From the NCBI GenBank assembly GCA_963749895.1, contig CAVVOG010000003.1, positions 62,001-126,000 of the forward strand: DNA of 64,000 nucleotides. Reading direction: 5' to 3'. The notes beneath the pieces were generated by a model, which saw only the letters and a program-made list of their open reading frames with translations, made no database searches and had not been told where the DNA came from. This document shows positions 34,504 to 40,984 of this stretch, in pieces (within the stretch, counting starts at the first letter, position 1; every line of letters begins with the position of its first letter). This DNA comes from AC-51 sp963749895 (GTDB lineage Bacteria; Actinomycetota; UBA4738; HRBIN12). The translations under genes were made by a program, and so were the position numbers.

Positions 34504-35076
34504 TCACTCACACGTAGCTGCAGTGTCACCGGCGTCCTTCAGGCAGTTGTCGGTGCCGGCTCCGCCACGAAGCGTGTCGCTACCGTCTCCATCCGCGGAG
34601 TTGAGGACATCGTTGTCCCCCTCCCCCTCGAGAACGTCGGTATCAGCTGCGGCTTGCGAGTCATCGAGGTCATCCCTTCCGGGCCCTCCGAACACGTCAT
34701 CGTCATCCGAGCCTCCGAAGAGCTTCCCGCAGCGGTTGTTGGCGTCGCAGCTGGAGGGCCGGTCGTGATCCGCCTGGCCGTAGATGTCGTCGTTCCCAGC
34801 GGCACCGTGGAGCTCGTCGAAGCCGTCACCACCGAAGACCGTGTCGTTGCAGTTCTTCATCTCTCCGTTGTCCTCGCCGCCCTGGAAGTCCAGCGAGGTG
34901 GAGAGGTCGGTTCCATCGGTGTAGTTCTCGTCGGCAGACGTACCAGTCACGCTGTAGGAGACACAGGAGACCGCATCTGCCCCGTCCGTGAGCAGGAAAG
35001 CGATCCCAAAGAAGAGCCCCGTCGCACATCCGGCGATGGCGGCTCGCAGCCGCCCTGTTCTGACCTTCGGCTTCAC
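34504..35076 (-). CDS. Secreted RTX-like calcium-binding repeat protein
   Basis: 190 residues with a signal sequence (IAGCATGLFFGIAFLLTDG). Degenerate RTX nonapeptides follow: FGGDGFDELHGAAGNDDIYG, LFGGSDDDDVFGGPGRDDL and DTLRGGAGTDNCLKDAGDT. These probably bind Ca2+ outside the cell and form a parallel beta roll. The final cysteine-containing tail (TDNCLKDAGDT...C) is shared with the RTX remnant at 47.6 kb. ATG 35076 has a GAGGGAG site upstream. It sits between two genes for a shared novel domain, in the sigma-factor operon. Confidence 0.82.
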   Translation of the reverse strand: MKPKVRTGRLRAAIAGCATGLFFGIAFLLTDGADAVSCVSYSVTGTSADENYTDGTDLSTSLDFQGGEDNGEMKNCNDTVFGGDGFDELHGAAGNDDIYGQADHDRPSSCDANNRCGKLFGGSDDDDVFGGPGRDDLDDSQAAADTDVLEGEGDNDVLNSADGDGSDTLRGGAGTDNCLKDAGDTAATCE

Positions 35077-35149
35077 TTGCTCTCCCTCCCTCCTTGCGTG
35101 GTTCCAGCGTCCCCGCCGGTAACCTCTCTCCTTCTGTCGCTGCGGGTTG

Positions 35150-35962
35150 CTATGACACCTCCGTGCACTTCACGGAGACACTCGCAACCTTGGAGGGCGG
35201 CGCGTCGATCTCACGGGTCATACGGGTCCCGTCCGGAACGGACAACGTGAACATCTGGCTCACGCTCGTTCCATCCACCAAGAGGGCTTCGAGTCGGCAT
35301 TCACGCCACGTTGGATCGATCGCGTCGGCCCACGCTGCCTCGAACTCGACAGCCGTCATCTCTGGGTCGTCGGACTCAGCAAGTGTGATCTCCGGGAAGA
35401 CGTATCCCTCGCCCGGTGGGTACGTGCCGGGTCCGCAGGTTCCCCGCGCAGTCTCCGGCCGAGCGCTGACCTCAACGACGACGGGAGGGGCCTGGGACGA
35501 CCTGGCCAGGTATGAGGCGAAGAACGTCGCGGCACCGACCGAGGCACCGTCCGCCGCCAAGAGCGTGAGCTGGCACTCTGCTCGACCGGGGAACGTCGAG
35601 TTCAACCAGGTCGCCTCGAATCGGACCCTTGCGGCACGTGCGCCCGGAGACTGAGTCGACCCCTCGGGCCAGGGGTAGTCGATCGAGAAGCTCGACAGCT
35701 CGTATGCCGTTCCGGACGCGGGGTCACCGGCCGGGACCGTTGTGGGTGGTGGAGCTTCTCCGCGGAAGGCCTGCTGAAGCATCCCCAGACTCCCAGCGAG
35801 AAGGGCAACGAGGACCAGGCCCACCCCCACTCCGCCGAGGCGCCTATACGCGATCCGCCTCCGTCCCTGACGGATAGCTCCAGTCGCGCCCGGAGGATGC
35901 ACTTCATCGATACAAGTCGCTGCACGATGCAGTTCTCGTCGCAGGTCGCCGTGAGCTATCAC
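35150..35962 (-). CDS. Putative anti-sigma membrane protein with an exported four-cysteine domain
   Basis: 270 residues. A cytosolic N-terminus of about 45 residues (HGDLRRELHRAATCIDEVHP) and one membrane helix (GVGVGLVLVALLAGSLGML) precede an external domain with FPGRAEC, GTCGPGTYPPGEGYVF, PTWREC and VKCTE. The GTG start overlaps the sigma-factor stop (GTGA), the usual coupling of sigma and anti-sigma genes. No zinc-type ZAS motif is seen, so anti-sigma function is inferred from position and topology. The external domain is duplicated in the protein at 33,753. Confidence 0.7.
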   Translation of the reverse strand: MIAHGDLRRELHRAATCIDEVHPPGATGAIRQGRRRIAYRRLGGVGVGLVLVALLAGSLGMLQQAFRGEAPPPTTVPAGDPASGTAYELSSFSIDYPWPEGSTQSPGARAARVRFEATWLNSTFPGRAECQLTLLAADGASVGAATFFASYLARSSQAPPVVVEVSARPETARGTCGPGTYPPGEGYVFPEITLAESDDPEMTAVEFEAAWADAIDPTWRECRLEALLVDGTSVSQMFTLSVPDGTRMTREIDAPPSKVASVSVKCTEVS

Positions 35963-36447
35963 GATCTCACCATCTCCAGCTCGATCATGGTGCGAAGGCG
36001 GGACAGGCCCTGTGAGGTCAAGGCACGGACCGTTCCCTCCCGCTTCCCAAGCGACTCCGCCACCTGGGCGACTGACTGATCACACATGTAGCGCAAGACG
36101 ATCACCGCGCGCTGCTGAGGAGTGAGTGCAAGGAGGGCCGCGACGATGCGGGGCTCTTGTGGATCAGTGGGTTCACTCGCCTTCTGGGGAGGTGGCACAC
36201 CCACCATCCTCATGATCCTCTGTCGCCTCTGCCATGACAGCGCCAGATTGGACACGACACGCTGCAACCAAGCCACAGGCTCCGGGTGGCCCTCAACTGA
36301 ACGCCAATGCTCGAAAGCGCGGATGAACGTCTCCTGCGCAAGGTCGACCGCCTCCTCGGTACTGCCGGTGAGGAGATAGGCCGTGCGAGCGACCGCCTTG
36401 AAGTTCCGCTCATAGAACTGCTCGAACACAGCCCGATCACTAGACAA
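35959..36447 (-). CDS. ECF RNA polymerase sigma factor (SigE-like)
   Basis: 162 residues with region 2 (FEQFYERNFKAVARTAYLLT, then EEAVDLAQETFIRAFEHW) and region 4 (LLALTPQQRAVIVLRYMCDQ, then VAESLGKREGTVRALTSQGL). It should direct RNA polymerase to the operon for the exported RTX-like protein and the paired domain proteins, probably including itself. The start is TTG 36447 with no clear ribosome site; GTG 36429 is an alternative that would trim six residues. It heads a four-gene minus-strand operon with base composition less GC-rich than its surroundings. Confidence 0.88.
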   Translation of the reverse strand: MSSDRAVFEQFYERNFKAVARTAYLLTGSTEEAVDLAQETFIRAFEHWRSVEGHPEPVAWLQRVVSNLALSWQRRQRIMRMVGVPPPQKASEPTDPQEPRIVAALLALTPQQRAVIVLRYMCDQSVAQVAESLGKREGTVRALTSQGLSRLRTMIELEMVRS

Positions 36448-36761
36448 GAAGGCGCCTCTCGGTCTCGCTCAACATCTAACGCCTCAGCCGCCGGATCCGC
36501 TTAGGGCGCATCGAGGTTCGCCTAACTATCCTCTCCACTGGCCCATATCCGCCAGGCACATCCGGGAACGCAGGGGTCTACGGACGCCACCCCCGACGCC
36601 AACAAGACCTCGGTTCATGCGGATGTCAGCTCCGACGACGATGCGGCGTGTCTTCGTGATCGATGCCGGCTGTCGACGGGCCACGGGAGCGATGCGACCG
36701 GCGCATGGCGGTTCCCAAGTCTCTCGCCGTATATATGGCTCCATGATATGGTTCTACGGCG
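36448..36761. promoter_or_regulatory. Divergent control region: sigma operon and vapBC
   Basis: 314 bases without a gene. On the right, TATGGT 36747-36752 ends 9 nt before the vapB ATG. CCGTA 36727-36731 and TACGG 36755-36759 flank an AT-rich core containing ATATATGG and CCATGATAT half sites, a likely VapBC autoregulatory operator. On the left, TTAGGGCG and CGCCTAA near 36503-36525 form an imperfect repeat upstream of the sigma gene. No ECF promoter could be assigned with confidence. Confidence 0.45.
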
Positions 36762-36998
36762 ATGAAGACGACGCTGAACCTGGACGACGAACTCCTGCGC
36801 GAGGCCAAGAAGAAGGCGGCCGAGGAGGGGACCACGCTGACGCGCGTCGTGGAGCAGGGTCTGCGCGCCGTGCTGAACGACGAGGAGCCACCGGCCGAAC
36901 CGTACGTCTTCAACTTCCCGACGATCGATGGGGGTACGCCCATGTTCGATGTCGCGGACCGAGATGCGCTGTACGACCTCTTCGACGGACGCACATGA
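36762..36998 (+). CDS. vapB: VapB-type antitoxin
   Basis: 78 residues. MKTTLNLDDELLREAKKKAA is a ribbon-helix-helix DNA-binding start, followed by a long helix. The C-terminal part (PYVFNFPTIDGGTPMFDVAD) probably wraps the toxin. The stop overlaps the vapC ATG (ATGA). It should neutralise VapC and repress its own promoter. The -10 box 9 nt upstream suggests a nearly leaderless message. Confidence 0.9.
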   Translation: MKTTLNLDDELLREAKKKAAEEGTTLTRVVEQGLRAVLNDEEPPAEPYVFNFPTIDGGTPMFDVADRDALYDLFDGRT

Positions 36999-37426
36999 TC
37001 GCCGTCGATACGAACATCCTCGTCTACGCGCACAACACGGGGGACCCGCACCACGATCGTGCGCGCGGAGAGCTGCGCGCGCTGGTCGAGTCCGATGCAG
37101 CGTGGGGCCTCCCCGTGTTCGTCCTCGGTGAGTTCCTGCGCGTCGTCACGAACCGTCGCGGCCCCTTGCCCCACCCGAGCACACCCGCTGCGGCCATCGA
37201 GGCGATCGATGGCCTCCTGGCCAGCCCGAACGCGAAACTGCTCCTGCCCGGTCGCCGGTACCTGCCGCTGTTGCGGGGGCTCGTCGCCGACGTCCGCCCA
37301 CGAGGCAACGAGATCTTCGACGCACAGGTCGCGGCGGTCTGTCTCGAGCACGGCGCCACCACGATCTTGACGAACGACACGGACTTCCGGCAGTTCTCCG
37401 GCATCACCGTCAAGAGGCTCGGATGA
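36995..37426 (+). CDS. vapC: VapC-type PIN-domain ribonuclease toxin
   Basis: 143 residues with the PIN acidic residues in place: MIAVDTNILVYAH, VLGEFLRVV, EIFDAQVAAVC and ILTNDTDF. It is expected to cleave a structured RNA such as a tRNA when freed from VapB. ATG 36995 overlaps the vapB stop; the longer frame upstream lies within the control region and vapB. Confidence 0.92.
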   Translation: MIAVDTNILVYAHNTGDPHHDRARGELRALVESDAAWGLPVFVLGEFLRVVTNRRGPLPHPSTPAAAIEAIDGLLASPNAKLLLPGRRYLPLLRGLVADVRPRGNEIFDAQVAAVCLEHGATTILTNDTDFRQFSGITVKRLG

Positions 37427-37432
37427 GGCTGC

Positions 37433-37438
37433 TACGGT
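37433..37438 (+). promoter_or_regulatory. -10 box of guaA
   Basis: TACGGT ends 6 nt before GTG 37445 and begins 7 nt after the vapC stop, giving guaA its own leaderless promoter. Confidence 0.5.
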
Positions 37439-37444
37439 GAGGTC

Positions 37445-38983
37445 GTGAGCGAGCCCCGTCCCGTCCTCGTCGTCGACCTCGGGGCGCAGTACGCGCAGCT
37501 GATCGCACGACGGGTCCGCGAGGCCCACGTCTACTCCGAGATCGTCGCTCACGACCTGACCGCGGCGGAGATCGCGGCGAAGCGGCCGGCCGGCATCATC
37601 CTGAGCGGCGGTCCCGCGAGCGTGTACGAACCCGACGGGCCGCAGGTCGATCCGGGGCTCTTCGAGCTCGGGGTCCCGGTGCTCGGGATCTGCTACGGCC
37701 ACCAGCTGATGGCGCAGGCTCTCGGTGGCGAGGTCGGCGCGACCGGGGACCGCGAGTACGGGGGCACGAGCCTGCACGTCGCCGAGCCCGGCGTCCTGCT
37801 CCAGGACCTGCCCGCGAGCGACACCGTGTGGATGAGCCACGGCGACGCGGTCACGCGGGCGCCGGCCGGCTTCCGGGTCACCGCCATGACCGACGCGATC
37901 CCCGTGGCGGCGATGGAGGACCGCGAGCGCGGGTTCTTCGCGGTCCAGTTCCACCCGGAGGTCTCGCATACGCCGCGCGGCCAGGCCGTGATGAAGCGGT
38001 TCCTGTACGACGGGTGCGGACTGCTGCCCGACTGGACGCCGACGAACATCATCGACGACCAGGTCCGCCGGATCCGCGAGCAGGTGGGAGACGCACAGGT
38101 CCTGTGCGCCCTGTCCGGCGGGGTCGACTCGAGCGTCGCCGCGCTCCTGGTCCATCGGGCGGTAGGCGACCAGCTCACGTGCGTGTTCGTCGATCACGGG
38201 CTGAACCGGGAGGGGGAGCCGGAGCAGGTCGAGGAGACGTTCGCGCGGCATTTCAAGGTGCCGCTCGTCCACGTGAAGGCGCAGGACCGCTTCCTCGCGA
38301 AGCTCGCCCGGGTGACCGATCCGGAGCGCAAGCGCAAGGCGATCGGTGAGGAATTCATCCGGGTGTTCGAGGAGGTCGCGCGCGAGCACACGGGCGCGGG
38401 GTTCCTGGTCCAGGGCACCCTCTACCCGGACGTGATCGAGTCGGGCTCGAAGACCGCCGCGAACATCAAGAGCCACCACAACGTGGGCGGGCTGCCCGAG
38501 GACATGGACTTCGAGCTCGTGGAGCCCTTGCGGGACCTGTTCAAGGACGAGGTCCGAACGGTCGGCGCCGAGCTCGGCCTTCCCGAGGAGATCACGCAGC
38601 GTCAGCCGTTCCCCGGGCCGGGGCTCGCCGTGCGGATCGTCGGTGAGGTGAACGCAGACAACCTCGCGAAGGTCCGTGGCGCCGACCGCGTCGTCCGTGA
38701 GGAGATCCGCCGGGCCGGCCTCGAGCGCGAGACCTGGCAGGCGTTCTGCGTCCTGCTCGCAGACGTGCAGTCGGTCGGGGTGATGGGCGACGGCCGAACC
38801 TATGAGAATCCCGTGATCGTCCGCGTGGTGACCTCCGAGGACGCGATGACCGCGGACTGGGCGAAGCTGCCCTACGAGGTGCTCGACCGGATCTCGAGCC
38901 GGATCGTGCGCGAGGTCCCGGGTGTGAACCGGGTCGCGTACGACGTCACGAGCAAACCCCCCGGCACGATCGAGTGGGAGTGA
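37445..38983 (+). CDS. guaA: GMP synthase (glutamine-hydrolysing)
   Basis: 512 residues, the full two-part enzyme turning XMP into GMP. The glutamine amidotransferase half has the nucleophile in LGICYGHQLMAQ and the H-E pair in VQFHPEVSHT. The ATP pyrophosphatase half has the PP-loop ALSGGVDSSVAALL. The C-terminal dimerisation domain includes RQPFPGPGLAVRIVGEV and ends in KPPGTIEWE, as in nearly all GuaA proteins. Confidence 0.97.
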   Translation: MSEPRPVLVVDLGAQYAQLIARRVREAHVYSEIVAHDLTAAEIAAKRPAGIILSGGPASVYEPDGPQVDPGLFELGVPVLGICYGHQLMAQALGGEVGATGDREYGGTSLHVAEPGVLLQDLPASDTVWMSHGDAVTRAPAGFRVTAMTDAIPVAAMEDRERGFFAVQFHPEVSHTPRGQAVMKRFLYDGCGLLPDWTPTNIIDDQVRRIREQVGDAQVLCALSGGVDSSVAALLVHRAVGDQLTCVFVDHGLNREGEPEQVEETFARHFKVPLVHVKAQDRFLAKLARVTDPERKRKAIGEEFIRVFEEVAREHTGAGFLVQGTLYPDVIESGSKTAANIKSHHNVGGLPEDMDFELVEPLRDLFKDEVRTVGAELGLPEEITQRQPFPGPGLAVRIVGEVNADNLAKVRGADRVVREEIRRAGLERETWQAFCVLLADVQSVGVMGDGRTYENPVIVRVVTSEDAMTADWAKLPYEVLDRISSRIVREVPGVNRVAYDVTSKPPGTIEWE

Positions 38984-39450
38984 GCGACAGCCCCGTCCGC
39001 GAGGTGCGTCTCCCGAGGGGGTGGCTGGTCGGCGCCGGCCTCGTCGCTGCCCTGGCGTGGGTGCCCGTGTTCCTCTACGCGGATCGCTCGACGGGGTGGC
39101 TCGGCCTCACGCTCGGTGTCGCGGTCGGGTGCGCGGCCTTCGTCCTGGGGGCGTGGTCCCAGCGGGTCCGGCTCGAGGGCACGCGTCTCAGCGGCAACGT
39201 CCTGCTCCGGCGCTCGGTGGACCTCTCGATGCTCGCGACCATGCGCGTCGGCGGCAATCCGCTGCCCGGAGGAGCACGCTCGAACGACGTCGCGGTCCTC
39301 GAGGACGCGAACGGCGGGCGGGTGACGATCCCGCTCAAGAACTTCCCCTCCGACCGACGTCGCCAGATCGTGGAGCTGCTCCGCGGGCCGGTGCTGGCGA
39401 GCGACGCCGAGGTGGACGAGGCGACCGCCGAGCTCTTCGAGGTGGGCTAG
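38980..39450 (+). CDS. Two-helix membrane protein with a PH-like C-terminal half
   Basis: About 156 residues. Two hydrophobic helices (LVGAGLVAALAWVPVFLY; LGLTLGVAVGCAAFVLGA) are followed by a beta-rich stretch (RVRLEGTRLSGNVLLRRSVD ... VAVLEDANGGRVTIPLKNFP) resembling bacterial PH/DUF304-like domains. GTG 38980 overlaps the guaA TGA (GTGA) and is preferred to GTG 38974. Function is unknown. Its stop and that of the convergent sortase share one CTAG. Confidence 0.65.
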   Translation: MSDSPVREVRLPRGWLVGAGLVAALAWVPVFLYADRSTGWLGLTLGVAVGCAAFVLGAWSQRVRLEGTRLSGNVLLRRSVDLSMLATMRVGGNPLPGGARSNDVAVLEDANGGRVTIPLKNFPSDRRRQIVELLRGPVLASDAEVDEATAELFEVG

Positions 39451-40091
39451 GCCTCCGGCGACGAGACCAGGTCGGCCTCGACGATCAGACGTTCGCTGCT
39501 GGCGTACTTCGGGTGGCAGGTCGTCAGCACGAGGGTCGGGTGCTTCGTCTGCTCGAGGACGATCCCGGACGTGGCCTCCGGGACGACGAAGACGTCCGAG
39601 ACCTCGTAGACGAACTCGCCGTACTCGGTCCACAGGCTGATCGGATCGCCCGGGCGTACCTGCTCGAGGTCGTAGAAGGGCGCCATGTAGGTCGTTCGGT
39701 GCCCCGCGATCCCCACCCGGCCCCTCAGGTCCCACGGATCGGCGGTGTCCGGGTAGTGACCCGGCCCCTTCTTCAGCGAGTCGTAGTCGGTCCCCTCGAC
39801 GACGGCGAAGTCGATGTCGATCGACCCGATCTCGATCATCGCGTACGCGCTGCCGGGCACCTCGCGGGTGCCGGGAGGCGGAGCCTCCTCGATCGGCGTC
39901 GGGTTCGCGAACGAGCGCTCCAGCGCCGGCCGCAGGCTGTCCTGGGCGCGTGAGGTCTCCAGGCCGGTGCCCCACAGGAGCCACGCCACGTACCCGGCGA
40001 AGAACGCCGAGCCCATCAGGCACGCCATACCGAACCAGCGCACGGCGGTACGCCAGTCGAACCGGCGGCGAGGCGGCGCGGACTCGCTCAT
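39447..40091 (-). CDS. Sortase (class E-like)
   Basis: 214 residues with a cytosolic N-terminus, one membrane helix (WFGMACLMGSAFFAGYVAWL) and an exported sortase barrel. The catalytic triad is visible: His in GIAGHRTTYMAPF, Cys in LVLTTCHPKYASS and Arg in SSERLIVEAD. It should anchor proteins to the cell envelope; no substrate with a clear sorting signal was seen in the window. ATG 40091 lies 7 nt after TACGGT (complement of 40099-40104), which decides it against the upstream ATG 40127. Confidence 0.92.
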   Translation of the reverse strand: MSESAPPRRRFDWRTAVRWFGMACLMGSAFFAGYVAWLLWGTGLETSRAQDSLRPALERSFANPTPIEEAPPPGTREVPGSAYAMIEIGSIDIDFAVVEGTDYDSLKKGPGHYPDTADPWDLRGRVGIAGHRTTYMAPFYDLEQVRPGDPISLWTEYGEFVYEVSDVFVVPEATSGIVLEQTKHPTLVLTTCHPKYASSERLIVEADLVSSPEA

Positions 40092-40098
40092 CCCCTTC

Positions 40099-40104
40099 AC
40101 CGTA
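40099..40104 (-). promoter_or_regulatory. -10 box of the sortase gene
   Basis: The complement reads TACGGT and ends 7 nt before ATG 40091, a leaderless layout. Confidence 0.55.
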
Positions 40105-40158
40105 CCCGGGGGAAGGGCATCGGACATCGGTCCGACGGCCGAAGACGCGGGTCGGCCC

Positions 40159-40164
40159 TAGACT
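40159..40164 (+). promoter_or_regulatory. -10 box of the alpha/beta hydrolase gene
   Basis: TAGACT ends 7 nt before ATG 40172; the transcript should be leaderless. Confidence 0.55.
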
Positions 40165-40171
40165 CGCGCGG

Positions 40172-40984
40172 ATGGAGCCCGACCGGATCGACCTGCCCTG
40201 GGGTCGGATGCGCGTGTGGAGAGGTGGGCATGGCCCCGCGCTGCTCGCGCTCCATGGGCTCGGAGGCTCCGGCCGCTATTGGCAGGGGCTCGAGGACCTC
40301 GTGGGGGACCGGTTCACGGTCGTCGCGCCCGACCTGCCGGGGTTCGGATCCTCCGACAAGCCGAAGGTTGTCTACGACCGACCGTTCCTCCTGGACGCGG
40401 TCGAGGCCGTCGCGTGGGATCTGGGTCCCACCGTCGTCGTGGGGCACTCGCTCGGGGGTGTGCTGGGGTTCCTGTGGGCGGCGCGGCATCCGCAACGGAC
40501 CCGGGCCCTCAACCTCAGCGGTTCGCCGTTCCCCCAGCCCCGTCCCGACTGGGACCCGGCGCGGTGGGTGGGAGCGCGGCGCCTGGCCCCGGCGGTGGTC
40601 GGCGGGCTGGCCAAGGTCGGCTGGCCGCTGCTCAGCCTCCCGGCCCAGGCCTTCTCGAAGTACCCGGGGGCCGTGGTCCGTGATTACGGGCGGCAGACGA
40701 TGCAGAGCCGCGCCTGGACCATGTGGTCCCTGTGGGCCGATCCGGCGCTCCGCGCGGAGCTCCCGGACCTGGCCGCTCGCCTAGACCCGGCCATGCCGAT
40801 CCTCCTGGTACACGCCGCCGACGATCGGAGCGTCCGTCCGGACGCTATGGACGGATGGGCCGACGTGCTCCCGATGACACGTCGTGAGCTGCTGCCGGAC
40901 GGCGGGCATCAGTTCCTGCTGCATCAGCGGTTCGCACCCCTGGGACCGTGGCTGGCCGAACACGCCGCCTTCGAACGGGACTAG
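40172..40984 (+). CDS. Alpha/beta hydrolase
   Basis: 270 residues of the alpha/beta hydrolase fold: oxyanion region LLALHGLGGSGRYWQGL, nucleophile elbow VVVGHSLGGVLGF, acid in LLVHAADDRSVRP and histidine in LPDGGHQFLLHQ. The triad is complete, unlike the hydrolase domains of the cyclase array further on. Probably a cytosolic esterase or epoxide/haloalkane-type hydrolase; the substrate cannot be told. Its stop and the convergent gene's stop share CTAG (40981-40984). Confidence 0.88.
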   Translation: MEPDRIDLPWGRMRVWRGGHGPALLALHGLGGSGRYWQGLEDLVGDRFTVVAPDLPGFGSSDKPKVVYDRPFLLDAVEAVAWDLGPTVVVGHSLGGVLGFLWAARHPQRTRALNLSGSPFPQPRPDWDPARWVGARRLAPAVVGGLAKVGWPLLSLPAQAFSKYPGAVVRDYGRQTMQSRAWTMWSLWADPALRAELPDLAARLDPAMPILLVHAADDRSVRPDAMDGWADVLPMTRRELLPDGGHQFLLHQRFAPLGPWLAEHAAFERD

